DNA of 64,000 nucleotides from Actinopolyspora mzabensis (GTDB lineage: Bacteria > Actinomycetota > Actinomycetes > Mycobacteriales > Pseudonocardiaceae). The DNA lies in NCBI RefSeq assembly GCF_900101095.1, contig NZ_FNFM01000001.1:124001-188000 (forward strand). Reading direction: 5' to 3'. The notes under the pieces are model-generated. The model worked only from the letters and a program-made list of their open reading frames with translations, searched no databases and was not told the origin of the DNA. Shown in pieces: positions 1-8,509 of this stretch (positions are counted from its first letter, which is position 1; every line of letters begins with the position of its first letter). The translations under genes and the position numbers were made by a program.

Positions 1-876
1 GCGATCGCCGGACTCGACGACGTCGCCACCGTCACACCGCCCACGCCCAACGCCGAGGGCAACGCCGCGATGGTCACCGTCATCCCGAAGTCCGGTCCCG
101 CCAGCGCGGAGACCGAGCAACTGGTCGGTGACCTGCGTGACCAGCTGGCCGACATCAACGGTGCCGAGAGCTACGTGACCGGAACCACCGCCGTCAGCGT
201 CGACGTCGCGCACTCACTGGACCAGGCGCTGCCGATCTACCTCGTGCTGGTCGTGGGGTTGGCTCTGATCCTGCTGGTGCTGGTGTTCCGCTCGATCCTG
301 GTGCCGCTGGTCGGCGTGCTCGGCTTCCTGCTGACGCTGGGAGCCGCGCTCGGCGCGACCGTGGCGGTGTTCCAGTGGGGCTGGCTGAGCGATGTGGTCA
401 ACCTCGACGACACCGGGCCGCTGATCAGCCTCACCCCGATCCTGATGATCGGCATCCTGTTCGGACTGGCCATGGACTACCAGATCTTCCTGGTGTCCCG
501 GATGCACGAGGCGTACCACAAGGGACACGCGGCCCGCGACGCGATCGTGAGCGGCTTCCGGCAGGCGGCACCTGTCGTGGTCGCGGCGGCGCTGATCATG
601 TTCTCGGTGTTCGCCGGGTTCGTTCCGGCGGGCAACGCCACCATCAAGTCCATCGCCTTCGCCCTGGCGATCGGCATCCTGGTGGACGCCTTCGTGGTCC
701 GCATGGTTCTGATGCCCGCGGCGTTGGCGCTGCTGGGCAGGGCCGCGTGGTGGCTGCCCCGCTGGCTGGGGTGGCTGCCCGCCCTCGACGTCGAGGGCAA
801 CGCGATCACCGACAGCGGCGAGTCCGACGACGGGAGCGGTTCCGACGAGAAGCAGCGGGCCGGGGTCGGTTCGTGA
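1..876 (+). CDS. MMPL/RND family transporter, C-terminal part (cut by left edge)
   Basis: About 291 residues are visible; the gene starts left of the window. The reading frame is open from base 1. A periplasmic stretch is followed by a block of hydrophobic helices starting near visible residue 77. One helix carries the Asp-Tyr pair (GLAMDYQIF) typical of the proton-relay helix of MmpL/HAE-type exporters. The C-terminal tail is short, charged and Ser/Asp rich. Proteins of this family sit in the cytoplasmic membrane and export lipids or drugs using the proton gradient; the substrate cannot be read from the sequence. A strong terminator follows directly. Confidence 0.9.
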   Translation, partial: AIAGLDDVATVTPPTPNAEGNAAMVTVIPKSGPASAETEQLVGDLRDQLADINGAESYVTGTTAVSVDVAHSLDQALPIYLVLVVGLALILLVLVFRSILVPLVGVLGFLLTLGAALGATVAVFQWGWLSDVVNLDDTGPLISLTPILMIGILFGLAMDYQIFLVSRMHEAYHKGHAARDAIVSGFRQAAPVVVAAALIMFSVFAGFVPAGNATIKSIAFALAIGILVDAFVVRMVLMPAALALLGRAAWWLPRWLGWLPALDVEGNAITDSGESDDGSGSDEKQRAGVGS

Positions 877-955
877 GCGGAGATCGGCACGTGAGCCGAA
901 CACCGGCCGGGACGCTCGATCCGTGAGACCGAGCCCGGTCGGTGAGTGAGCGGAC

Positions 956-998
956 GGGTGGCCCGGCGCCGAGGAGATCGGCGCCGGGCCACCCTTTT
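956..998 (+). terminator. Rho-independent terminator after the MMPL gene
   Basis: A perfect 15-bp stem (956-970 with 980-994) and a 9-nt loop are followed by a TTTT run at 995-998. The position 80 bases after the MMPL stop codon fits transcription termination of that gene. Confidence 0.9.
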
Positions 999-1167
999 CT
1001 TCCCCTGATCCGGTGCGTCGGGAGCCCTGCTTCGCCACCGCCGCCCGTGGCGCGTCGAACTCGCGCGAATTTCACGTCGCCCCGAAGACCGCACTCCGGG
1101 ATCCCAGGGACTTGCTGAGTAGTTTCGCTCTGTTCGCACCGCGTCACGCTCTGTTCCGGTGGCGGCG

Positions 1168-2088
1168 ATGAGCGATCACGACATTTCCGACGACGACCCC
1201 GAGAGACCCGGTCGCGCCGCTACGGGAGCGGTGGTGACCGCAGCGTTGCTGGGGGCCTGCCTCGTGATGCTCGCCCGCTCGCTGCAACTGCTCTGGCAGC
1301 AGGACACGTTGCTCGACGTGACCACCACGTCTTCGCGGCCCGGGGTGAGTGACGTGCTGCTCCGGGGTTTCATCTACTGCTTCATCGCGGCGGTGGTGGC
1401 GGGATACCTGTGGTTCACGACCCGTGCGATGTGGCTGTGCGGGCTCGCCCGGCCGGTCGCCACCGCGCTGGTGAGCCTCGGAGTGGCCGCGTTGCTCGTG
1501 CTGCCGACGGGGGCGCTACTGCGGTACGCGCTGGATTCGAGCGCGGGCTGGTTGACGGAGCTTCTGCTGTTTCCGGCACTGAGCGCGCTCGGCTACGCCT
1601 CGGTGGTGCGCTTCGAACTCGGCCGCCACGGCTATTCGAGAGGACCCCACCCCACTTCCAGGACGGCGGTTTTCGGAGCCGAGATGCTGGGGATCTGCTT
1701 CGTGCTGGTCGTCTGGTCGGTGTGGATGTACTACTGGTTCGCCCGGCTCGCAATCGGTATGTCGTCAGCGCAGGAACCCGCGAGCCTCATCGTCGCCATC
1801 CACTGCGTGCTCGCCGTGCTCCTGCTGGTGCAGGGGTGGTTCCTGGTCCGCATGATGCGGGTGATCCACCCCGCCGGCCCCGTGCCGATGCTGTTGCTGG
1901 CGCTCGGCGGCTGGCTGGTGCTGGCAGTGCTCGCCGGTTTGGCGCAGTGGGGGCTGTGGGAACTGTGGCGAGTACGTTCCGGCTACGAGGTTCACATCCC
2001 GTTGCTCGCGCTGTTGGCCGCCGCGAGCTTCGGCCTGGTGGTGCGCGGTGCGCGCCGAAGGAGGGCAGTTTCGGAAGGGCGAGCGTAA
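1168..2088 (+). CDS. Polytopic membrane protein of unknown function
   Basis: About 306 residues. I do not recognise the family. The N-terminus is acidic and hydrophilic (Asp-rich, residues 1-15), followed by several long hydrophobic segments across the whole length, so it is an integral membrane protein with perhaps seven or eight helices. The C-terminus is Arg-rich, which predicts a cytoplasmic tail. A GTG nine bases upstream (1159) is an alternative start. No neighbour suggests a function. Confidence 0.7.
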   Translation: MSDHDISDDDPERPGRAATGAVVTAALLGACLVMLARSLQLLWQQDTLLDVTTTSSRPGVSDVLLRGFIYCFIAAVVAGYLWFTTRAMWLCGLARPVATALVSLGVAALLVLPTGALLRYALDSSAGWLTELLLFPALSALGYASVVRFELGRHGYSRGPHPTSRTAVFGAEMLGICFVLVVWSVWMYYWFARLAIGMSSAQEPASLIVAIHCVLAVLLLVQGWFLVRMMRVIHPAGPVPMLLLALGGWLVLAVLAGLAQWGLWELWRVRSGYEVHIPLLALLAAASFGLVVRGARRRRAVSEGRA

Positions 2089-2230
2089 AACCGGGTTCGT
2101 CCCTGCGGCGGTAGCCGATCACGGTGCACTACCAGTCGGCGAGTGCCTGGTGGTCTTCCGCGTCCAGCGCGATCGCCTTGAACCTCGCTGTCATGCGGGC
2201 ATTCCACCACGGGACACCGACAGTCCCGGT

Positions 2231-2299
2231 CCGTCGATTTCTCGCGAAATCGCCGCGCCGCGGAGGAACGGCGCCGTAAAGTTCGCGAGAAATCGACGG
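2231..2299. repeat. Long perfect inverted repeat (18-bp arms)
   Basis: Arms at 2231-2248 and 2282-2299 are exact reverse complements. They enclose about 33 bases with a smaller GC-rich palindrome. The element lies between the convergent membrane-protein gene and the DUF397 gene, so it can act as a bidirectional terminator. The arm contains a TTTCTCGCGA core that recurs in palindromes near 41.46 kb and, more loosely, near 52.88 kb. Confidence 0.75.
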
Positions 2300-2336
2300 C
2301 CCCGTGAGGCGGTCCGGGAGGTTCAGCCCGGAAGGT

Positions 2337-2540
2337 TCAGCCGAGTCGGTCGTGGTGGAGGTAGTGGAGGAAGTTGGTCCACTGGGTGTGGGTGAAGTGG
2401 TGGTGGGGTCCGTCGGGGTTCTTGGAGTCGCGCAGCCGCCAGCCCGTCGTGTGGTAGGCGACCTCGACGCAGTTCTCCGCGCCCGCGCTGAAGCTGGATT
2501 TGTGCCAGTTCGGCTCGTCGTGATTCCGCGTTTCGCGCAT
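2337..2540 (-). CDS. DUF397 family protein
   Basis: 67 residues. The sequence has the DUF397 hallmarks: a W-x-KSSFS segment near the N-terminus, an ENCVEVA stretch, then a RDSKNPDGP block and a C-terminal region with FTHTQW. These small actinobacterial proteins nearly always lie beside an XRE/DUF5753 regulator. Here that regulator ends 9 bases upstream, so the two form an operon. In streptomycetes such pairs have been tied to development and antibiotic control. The partner role is known for the family; the target here is unknown. Confidence 0.9.
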   Translation of the reverse strand: MRETRNHDEPNWHKSSFSAGAENCVEVAYHTTGWRLRDSKNPDGPHHHFTHTQWTNFLHYLHHDRLG

Positions 2541-2549
2541 GTGCTGCTC

Positions 2550-3407
2550 CTAGCTCAGTTCCTCGATGCGTCGATCGATTGCTTCGACAGTCTTTTGGGG
2601 ACTCAGCGCGACCGCACGAAGGTTGTCATAGGCGAGGTTGTAGACCCGAACATGTTCACGGCCGAGGTAGTCACTGCCGGTCAAGCCTTCGGTATAGACG
2701 ATACTCGGCTTGCCCTCCAGCAGAGTGATGATTGTGAACGAGGTCCCGTGGCATGTGTGCGCACCCCCGTCGAACGGGACCACTTGAACGGTCGTGTTCG
2801 GGGAGTTGGCGAACTGCCTGATCTGTTCGAGTTGATCACGCAACACTCTCTTCCCGCCGATCTCGCGGTGCAGCGCCTCCTCACCCACGATCAGCCAGAA
2901 CCGGGCCTCTTCGTTGTGCAACAGAGTTGTCGCCCGTTTGATGCGTTCTTCGGCCATGCGGTCGACATCGGCGCGGGAAACCACGACTGAGTCGGACAGC
3001 ATCGCGTGGGCGTACTCGAACGTCTGCACGGTTCCCGGGAACGAGTCGGGGAAGAACAGTTTGAGTTCGGTCGCGGCGGCGATCAGGTTGACATACTTGG
3101 TCGCCCACTCGGGGACACGTGCGGGTGGCAGTTTGCGTCGTGCTTCCGTGGCCAGTTCCTTGAGGGCGTCAGCGCGTTCCCGCGTGATGCCGAAGACGTC
3201 GATCGCCTTCGACAGTTCCCTGTCGGTGACGCTCTTGTCACCCTGCTCGACCTTCGAGAGCTTTCCCGCGTACCAACCGAGCCGCCTGGTCGCATCCGAT
3301 GTGGACAACCCGCTGTTCTCGCGGGCCTCGCGCAGTTCGGCGCCCAGCAGGATCCGCTGCACGACCGGCCCTGGATCTTCCTCAGTCACGTCAGCAGTCT
3401 GTCCCAT
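2550..3407 (-). CDS. XRE-family regulator with DUF5753 domain
   Basis: 285 residues. A helix-turn-helix lies at about residues 18-75 (LGAELREARENSGLS followed by KLSKVEQG). The DUF5753 ligand or partner domain fills residues 100-280. The ATG at 3407 is chosen because the HTH begins a few residues later, as in the family; the upstream extension reads over the divergent promoter. It is followed after 9 bases by its DUF397 partner and divergent from the gene at 3535, with a palindromic site between them. Confidence 0.9.
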   Translation of the reverse strand: MGQTADVTEEDPGPVVQRILLGAELREARENSGLSTSDATRRLGWYAGKLSKVEQGDKSVTDRELSKAIDVFGITRERADALKELATEARRKLPPARVPEWATKYVNLIAAATELKLFFPDSFPGTVQTFEYAHAMLSDSVVVSRADVDRMAEERIKRATTLLHNEEARFWLIVGEEALHREIGGKRVLRDQLEQIRQFANSPNTTVQVVPFDGGAHTCHGTSFTIITLLEGKPSIVYTEGLTGSDYLGREHVRVYNLAYDNLRAVALSPQKTVEAIDRRIEELS

Positions 3408-3480
3408 CGCTCGTGTCGTCCGTAGCTGTCCCTCGTGCGGAGTAATTTCGCCATCAATGACTTTTCTACTGGAATTTCCG

Positions 3481-3508
3481 GTGTAAGTTGCCGAGCAACG
3501 AGTTACAC
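3481..3508. promoter_or_regulatory. Operator-like inverted repeat between divergent genes
   Basis: GTGTAAGTTG (3481-3490) is mirrored by CAAC (3496-3499) and TTACAC (3503-3508) with one extra base pair. It sits between the XRE gene (start 3407, minus) and the hypothetical gene at 3535 (plus). A binding site for the XRE protein is the natural guess. Confidence 0.45.
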
Positions 3509-3534
3509 GATATGTGATCGAAAGGGTGCGCAGC

Positions 3535-3954
3535 ATGACGGGGACGTCCACCGGTCGGGAGTTCGAGGAACCAGCCACGGGAGAGTCGCCGGACGCGGGG
3601 CGAAACGGCAGAAACGGGTCACTCGCGCATCCGTTGGACGCCCACGTGGTCGATCCGACGGACATGCCGCCGCTGTGCGGCGAGAGCGAGTTCGCGGAGT
3701 TGATGAGCGGCATGGTCACCGATACCGCGCCCAGGGTGTTCGCGGTGGTGCGCGAGTACGGCGAGCGGGTGGACGCCAGCGTCGCGGCATGGGGCATGGC
3801 CTTCGAGGATCACGCCGAGCTCGTGGCCGTCGACGGCACCGTGCGGATGCGGGTCCCCGAACCGGAGCAGGCGGCGCGCCGGTTCCGCTTCGGCAGTCAC
3901 ATCGCTGCCCGCGTGGTGTGGCCGGTATCGAACGGCGCACGCGAACTCGACTGA
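3535..3954 (+). CDS. Hypothetical protein divergent from XRE/DUF5753 regulator
   Basis: 139 residues. The family is not recognised. The first 50 residues are Gly/Asn/Glu rich and look disordered; the rest has mixed charge and no membrane segment or signal peptide. GAAAGGG at 3520-3526 supports the ATG at 3535 over the GTG at 3514. Being divergent from the XRE/DUF397 pair and sharing a palindrome with it suggests it could belong to that regulon. Confidence 0.6.
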   Translation: MTGTSTGREFEEPATGESPDAGRNGRNGSLAHPLDAHVVDPTDMPPLCGESEFAELMSGMVTDTAPRVFAVVREYGERVDASVAAWGMAFEDHAELVAVDGTVRMRVPEPEQAARRFRFGSHIAARVVWPVSNGARELD

Positions 3955-4109
3955 ATACGATTCCCCATCGTGTCCCGATTCCCCGTCCTGCCCCGGCTGC
4001 CGGTGCTTCGTCGAGGTCCGGTGCGGCACTTCCCGGGAACCGATTAGGGAGTCGGAGTCACTCTGCCGTACCGGATGGGCACGCGCCGCCGAACGAGTTT
4101 CGCGGGCGA

Positions 4110-4544
4110 TCACAGCGAGCGCAGCGCGGCGCGGATCTCCTCCGGTACCGGAAGGGTGCTGTGGGTCTCGCGGTCCACGTAGACGTGCACGAACCGCCCC
4201 AGCGAGGCGGCTTGATCGCTGCCGTTGCCGAACACCGCCAGCCCGTAGGTGACGCTGGAGTTGCCCAGCCGCCGCAACCCGATCCCCACCTCGACATCGT
4301 CGGGAAAGCTCAGCTCGGAGAGGTACCGGCAGCCGGTCTCGGCGACCATGCCGATCGCGGGCAGCTCGCGGATGTCGGTTCCGGTGGCCCGCATCAGCCA
4401 GCCGTTCACGGCGGTGTCGAACCAGGAGTAGTGCACCACGTTGTTCACGTGGCCGTAGGAGTCGTTATCGCCCCAACGGGTCGTGATCGGCCACAACACG
4501 TTGAAGTCCGCACGCTTCGGGGGTGGATCGGGAAAGTCGGACAC
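4110..4544 (-). CDS. Acyl-CoA thioesterase, 4HBT hot-dog fold
   Basis: 144 residues, start GTG. The motif RWGDNDSYGHVNNV near residues 22-35 is the classic 4HBT active-site segment (catalytic Asp followed by Gly-His-Val-Asn). It is followed by the expected SWFDTAVNG helix and beta strands. Such enzymes hydrolyse acyl-CoA in the cytoplasm; chain specificity cannot be told. It stands alone, facing the tRNA gene. Confidence 0.9.
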   Translation of the reverse strand: MSDFPDPPPKRADFNVLWPITTRWGDNDSYGHVNNVVHYSWFDTAVNGWLMRATGTDIRELPAIGMVAETGCRYLSELSFPDDVEVGIGLRRLGNSSVTYGLAVFGNGSDQAASLGRFVHVYVDRETHSTLPVPEEIRAALRSL

Positions 4545-4676
4545 GCCGGGCAGCCTAACCCCTCGGTGCCGGGCGGACCCCGTGTCAAGGACGACTGTCA
4601 CGGACGGTACGATGTTTCGTGTTCGGCAACGAGCTGGCAATGCTCCGAACGGAGCATCCACCGTCCGATTACTCAG

Positions 4677-4751
4677 GCGCGATTAGCTCAGCGGGAGAGC
4701 GCTACCTTGACACGGTAGAGGTCGCTGGTTCAAACCCAGCATCGCGCACCA
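4677..4751 (+). tRNA. tRNA-Val (GAC)
   Basis: A full cloverleaf can be drawn: acceptor GCGCGAT (4677-4683) pairs with ATCGCGC (4741-4747), D stem GCTC/GAGC, anticodon stem CTACC/GGTAG with loop TTGACAC (anticodon GAC), and T stem GCTGG/CCAGC with loop TTCAAAC. CCA is encoded at 4749-4751. Confidence 0.97.
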
Positions 4752-4804
4752 CTACCTCCGTTCCGGATCAGCCGCGCGATCGGCGCCTCCGGGGTCGGCA
4801 CGAT

Positions 4805-5284
4805 TCAGCGGGTGCGTTCGTAGTGGCGGCGTGCCTTCGCGCGGTTGCCGCAAACGGCCATCGAGCACCAGCGGGCGCGGTTGGCGCGGCTGCGGTCGAG
4901 CAGGAACAGCCGGCACTCGTCGTTGGCGCAGGGGCGTAGTCGGCCCGGAAGCTCTTCCTCGGTCTCGGCCCAAGCCAGGATCACCTCGACTGGCAACCGG
5001 GCGTGCGGGGGAGTGCTGAGAGTCCACCGCAGACCGTCCGAAGTGAACTCCGGGGTTCGGTGGACCCCTTCGAGCAGCGGGCTCAACGCCTCGGGCGAGC
5101 TCTCCCCCAGCACCACGTCCCGCAGGGCGTCCCGTGTCCGGCGCAGCAGCGCCAGTTCTTCGAGGCTGCCTTCGCCGCCGTGCTCCCGCGCCCAGCGCTT
5201 GCCTTCGGCGGGGTCGCCGAGCGCGTCCTGCTCCTCGCCGTTCACCAGTGGCCTGCTGTTGAGCAGGTCCAGCAGCGCGTCCAT
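4805..5284 (-). CDS. CGNR zinc-finger / ABATE domain protein
   Basis: 159 residues. The N-terminal half matches the ABATE (DUF1470) domain: a DLLNSRP start, an ALRD region, then strands ending in RLRPC. The C-terminal 35 residues form the CGNR zinc finger with Cys ligands in CANDEC and in WCSMAVCGNR, followed by KARRHYER. These proteins are likely stress-linked regulators in actinomycetes. It is divergent from the alpha/beta hydrolase gene, and a 7-bp inverted repeat lies in the shared promoter region. Confidence 0.9.
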   Translation of the reverse strand: MDALLDLLNSRPLVNGEEQDALGDPAEGKRWAREHGGEGSLEELALLRRTRDALRDVVLGESSPEALSPLLEGVHRTPEFTSDGLRWTLSTPPHARLPVEVILAWAETEEELPGRLRPCANDECRLFLLDRSRANRARWCSMAVCGNRAKARRHYERTR

Positions 5285-5323
5285 CGGGTATCGCTCTCTC
5301 TAACTGGTTCGAGTTCTTTGACA

Positions 5324-5360
5324 GGTTAGCCCAACCGTGCTTCCATAGCCAAAGCTAACC
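5324..5360. promoter_or_regulatory. Inverted repeat GGTTAGC/GCTAACC in a divergent promoter region
   Basis: GGTTAGC at 5324-5330 and GCTAACC at 5354-5360 are exact reverse complements, 23 bases apart. A related CTAACTGG lies at 5300-5307. The region is AT-richer than its surroundings and separates the CGNR gene (minus) from the hydrolase gene (plus). A site for a regulator of both genes is plausible. Confidence 0.4.
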
Positions 5361-5386
5361 ACATAAAAACCTTGAAGGGGTTAGAA

Positions 5387-6253
5387 ATGAGCTCGGTGCA
5401 CCACCGGACCACCACCGTCGAGGGCCACGAGATCTTCTACCGCGAGGCAGGGCCGGCCGAGGCCCCCACGATCGTGCTGCTGCACGGCTACCCGACCAGC
5501 TCTTTCATGTTCCGTGAGCTCATCCCGCTGCTGGCAGGGGATTACCACGTCATCGCGCCGGACCACCTCGGCTTCGGCCGCTCGGCCGCCCCCGGAGTGG
5601 AGGAGTTCGAGTACACCTTCGACGCCCTCGCCGAACTCACCGACGGACTCCTCGACCAACTGGGGTTGGAGAGCTATGCCCTCTACGTCCAGGACTACGG
5701 CGCTCCCATCGGATGGCGTCTCGCACTCAAGCACCCCGAACGGATCTCCGCCGTGGTCACCCAGAACGGCAACGGCTACGAGGACGGTTTCGTCGAGTCG
5801 TTCTGGGCCGATGTCTGGGCGTACGCGGCGAATCCCGGCCCCGAGACCGAACCCGCGGTCCGCGCCGCGCTGAGTCACGAGGCCATCCGCTGGCAGTACG
5901 TGCACGGCGTGCCCGATCCGAGCGTGGTCAGTCCGGACACCTGGGAGCACGACTTCGCCCTCGTCTCCCGCGAGGGCAACGACGAGGTCCAGCTGGCGCT
6001 GTTCCGCGACTATCCGAACAACCGCCCGCTCTACCCGCTGCTGCACGAGTTCCTGCGCACCAGCGGAGTGCCGGTGCTCGCCGTGTGGGGACGCAACGAC
6101 GAGATCTTCGGCCCGGATGGTGCGCGGGCCTTCACCCGCGACGCCGAGGACGCCGAGGTACACCTGATCGACGGCGGTCACTTCCTGCTGGAGAGCCATC
6201 TGGACGTCGTCGCGGGCTACCTGCGCGGCTTCCTCGGGCGGGTGCTGGGCTGA
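5387..6253 (+). CDS. Alpha/beta hydrolase, haloalkane dehalogenase/epoxide hydrolase-like
   Basis: 288 residues. The oxyanion motif HGYP is at 33-36. The nucleophile elbow reads VQDYGAP with Asp103 as nucleophile, not Ser, which places it with the haloalkane dehalogenase/epoxide hydrolase branch. The likely acid lies after AVWGRNDEIF and the catalytic His in DGGHF near the end. An AAGGGG ribosome site five bases upstream supports the ATG at 5387. Substrate unknown; a cytoplasmic detoxification role is likely. Confidence 0.85.
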   Translation: MSSVHHRTTTVEGHEIFYREAGPAEAPTIVLLHGYPTSSFMFRELIPLLAGDYHVIAPDHLGFGRSAAPGVEEFEYTFDALAELTDGLLDQLGLESYALYVQDYGAPIGWRLALKHPERISAVVTQNGNGYEDGFVESFWADVWAYAANPGPETEPAVRAALSHEAIRWQYVHGVPDPSVVSPDTWEHDFALVSREGNDEVQLALFRDYPNNRPLYPLLHEFLRTSGVPVLAVWGRNDEIFGPDGARAFTRDAEDAEVHLIDGGHFLLESHLDVVAGYLRGFLGRVLG

Positions 6254-6678
6254 GTTCGCGGGCCGAATTTTCGATCGCGGCGGCCGGTTGTTCGGAGCGA
6301 ATCATGACCCCGAAGTGCGTAGGGAGGCACCCGGAGAATCGAACGAAGTCGTCTGAAATCCGGAAGTCGATTCCCCGAACACGAGCGCCACCGGGTCGAT
6401 GGAGTTTCGGAAGTGTTCGGGGCGATACCGGTCTTCCGGAACCGGCCGCGGCGGCACCATCGGTCACAGGCGCGCGAGAACGAGTGGCTCGACGCGGTGG
6501 ATTCCGTTGCGACCTTCGCGGCCGGAACGCGTTCGATCGTTCGAATCCGGCGATCGCTTGACAAGTTCGGGCGAGCCGTGACCCATTGGGTCAGCCCGCA
6601 TTGGAATGCGAGCGAAGTACTCGTGTTCGTCCCACGGCGGAATCGGAAAGACTGTTGGTCCCGCTGCCTCCGGTGAGG
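6254..6678. other. Stretch without a recognisable gene
   Basis: Short overlapping open frames occur on both strands, but none has a ribosome site, recognisable motif or family resemblance. I see nothing here that I can name. Confidence 0.5.
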
Positions 6679-6867
6679 CTACTGAGCCAGGTCGTCCAGG
6701 ACGGTGGTGACGTCGTTGGGATGGTAATAAGTACGGCCGGAGTCAGTGTAGCGGCGCCAGCCGTGCTTGTGCGCATAACGATAGATGGTCCCCTTGGGGA
6801 TGCGCCATATGGTGGCTATGTCATCGGCTGTCAAACCGGCTACCGGAACTTCACGCTCCAAGTTCAT
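6679..6867 (-). CDS. Small helix-turn-helix protein
   Basis: 62 residues. The segment LTADDIATIWRIPKGTIYRY followed by HKHGWRRY is an excisionase/MerR-like helix-turn-helix that checks presence of a DNA site, and RTYYHPNDV is the wing. Its ATG (6867) overlaps the stop codon of the upstream gene in an ATGA arrangement, so translation is coupled. Pairs of a zinc-ribbon-like protein and a tiny HTH protein are common in actinomycetes, often near secondary-metabolite clusters. A role in controlling the cluster that begins at 8.1 kb is possible but unproven. Confidence 0.75.
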   Translation of the reverse strand: MNLEREVPVAGLTADDIATIWRIPKGTIYRYAHKHGWRRYTDSGRTYYHPNDVTTVLDDLAQ

Positions 6868-7295
6868 TCTCCTTCGCTGCTCCGTATCTGACGGGCGAGT
6901 TTCGACCACCAAGTGACCGGCCACGAATGTGTGGGGGAGGTCGTGCAGACGATTTCGGAGGGTGGGATTTCGCCGTGAGGGCGAATGAGGGCGAACAGTT
7001 CGCCCGCGCAGTCGGAATCGGGGCAGTAGCCGACGCGTACGCGTCTGCCGTCGTCCGGATAGGCGATGCCGCGTGCGGTCCGCTCGAGATACCGGATCTC
7101 GTCCACCAGATCACCCGCGGCGGAATGACGGGCCAGCCAGTCGACGTGGTGGGCCAAGAAGCACGCGAGCGCGGAAATTTCCCGCACGGGTGGGGTCAGC
7201 CGCCGTTCCTCGGTGACGAGACCGGCCCAGGAGGCGAGGACCGTGAGGATGGAAGACCGTATCTCGGCGGTGGTGGCGTTGATCGATGAGTCAAT
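6864..7295 (-). CDS. Zinc-ribbon-like protein, start uncertain
   Basis: The conserved part, about 140 residues, begins with TTAEIRSSILTVLASWAG and continues through LACFLAHHVDWLARH to a CPDSDC pair and a later Cys (probable zinc ribbon), then HSWPVTWW. This is a recognisable actinobacterial family of unknown function paired with a small HTH protein. No ATG, GTG or TTG lies where the family normally starts. The nearest in-frame candidate is an ATT at 7295 or a TTG further upstream, so either the start is non-standard or the 5' end is damaged. Confidence 0.65.
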   Translation of the reverse strand: MDSSINATTAEIRSSILTVLASWAGLVTEERRLTPPVREISALACFLAHHVDWLARHSAAGDLVDEIRYLERTARGIAYPDDGRRVRVGYCPDSDCAGELFALIRPHGEIPPSEIVCTTSPTHSWPVTWWSKLARQIRSSEGE

Positions 7296-8100
7296 GTTGG
7301 CGGCTCTTCGTGGACGTTTCCGTATTACCCTTACTTCTTTCGAGCCCCCACCTCTATTACAATCGGAATACAATGTGGGTAGTATTCGCAGATTACTTGC
7401 GAGGCGTTCCCGGCACCCCCGGCACAGAAACCCCTGGTCGGTTCTGCGTGGCCCTTTCCTCCCACTTTCGCATGAGGAAGCTCGGCATAACTCGCTCCCC
7501 ACTGTACGGCCTCCAGACGTAGATTCGCTCAGCTGATCGGAAAGAAGTCGTACTCGTGCCGTGCGCTCCCGTGGACTATGCGTAACCCCGCTGCTAAGCA
7601 GGGAGCAGATCGCACCACAGCTGTACTTGTCAACCGGGAAGTCGACACGGTGTGCGGAGTAGGCTAACCAGCAGCCGATCGACGCAGCGCCTCTGCTGTG
7701 GACAGTCCTGTCGGCTGGTGCGGCCGGTGTTCGCGGATTTCCTCCCTGGGCCCGCGTTTCGGGTGTGCCCTGGTTCGACTGCCGCACCCCAAGCTGTTTC
7801 CGGGGACGGAGCGAGGACTGCTCCTTTCGGCCGAGTGAGAATTTCGCGGTTCCGGCGTAGGCAACCCCCGCCGGACCTCCGAGCGCCCGACGCGGTGCGC
7901 GCGACCGTGCGGATCGAGGAAGGGACGAGTGCCGAAAAGGATGCCTTGACAACCAGCTCGCGAAGAACGTATCAATATACTTGTTGTCCTGATTATGCCC
8001 TGATAAGAAGAAAAGCGGCTTCATCCGCGCGAATGGGTTTGTCAGTCGTAAATCGCTCCCGTGGACAGCGGCCGCTGCACGGTGCAACCAGGTGTGCGGA
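7296..8100. other. Region without a recognised gene, left flank of the biosynthetic cluster
   Basis: About 800 bases hold only short overlapping frames without family resemblance. Parts (7300-7400, 7960-8040) are clearly less GC-rich than the neighbours. A sigma-70-like promoter lies near its right end at 7946-7975, and the decayed type III PKS fragment begins after it. Confidence 0.5.
7946..7975 (+). promoter_or_regulatory. Candidate promoter for the cupin-led operon
   Basis: TTGACA (7946-7951), an 18-base spacer, then TATCAA (7970-7975). It points towards the cupin-led operon whose first intact gene starts at 8510. The decayed PKS fragment would fall in the 5' leader. Confidence 0.4.
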
Positions 8101-8189
8101 ACGCACCGGTCGGCTCGCGGAGCGGGTCGAACGTATCGGATATGTACCGGAGTCGGAACGGTCCCCGATCGTCCCGGCCGAGTTGTGTT

Positions 8190-8450
8190 CTCAGCCTTAT
8201 TACTGATGTCGACTCGCGACGGTCCGAGATTTTCGGGTTATCTCGGTCGGTTTCTCGATGTCGATCGGAAGGCGTTTCGCCCTGCTCGGGAAACTTCTCG
8301 TCGAGCACGGCGGCATCGCGAGTGTGCTCGACACCCTCGGACGCTGTTCGAGGGGTAAGCGGCAACCGCGTGGACTTCCGGCGTGTTCGCCGGTTCCGGC
8401 TCCGTACCGCCCCCCAGCGGAGGGCGTGTGGTGCTGGACCGACGACGCGT
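8190..8450 (+). pseudogene. Decayed 3' fragment of a type III polyketide synthase
   Basis: In one frame the translation includes LGRFLDVDRKAFR, matching LGEFLDVDRKMFR of the intact enzyme encoded at 17442-18509. In a second frame LLVEHGGIASVLDTL matches TLVDYGNIASAVVLDAL. In a third, GVFAGSGS matches GMIAGFGP. The matching pieces occur in the same order and spacing as in the intact gene, interrupted by frame changes. Only the last quarter of the gene is detectable; resemblance upstream of 8190 is too weak to claim. It lies just before the intact cupin, so the ancestral order was PKS-cupin. Confidence 0.8.
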
Positions 8451-8509
8451 CGAGGTGTTCGGACCGAGTTCAGCGGGTCTTGTTCGGACGGATGACGAGG
8501 AAAGCCAGT

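Noticed and set aside
7652-8206. Plus-strand frame between the regulatory pair and the cupin
   Set aside because: It has no ribosome site or family match, and its end runs into the decayed PKS fragment.
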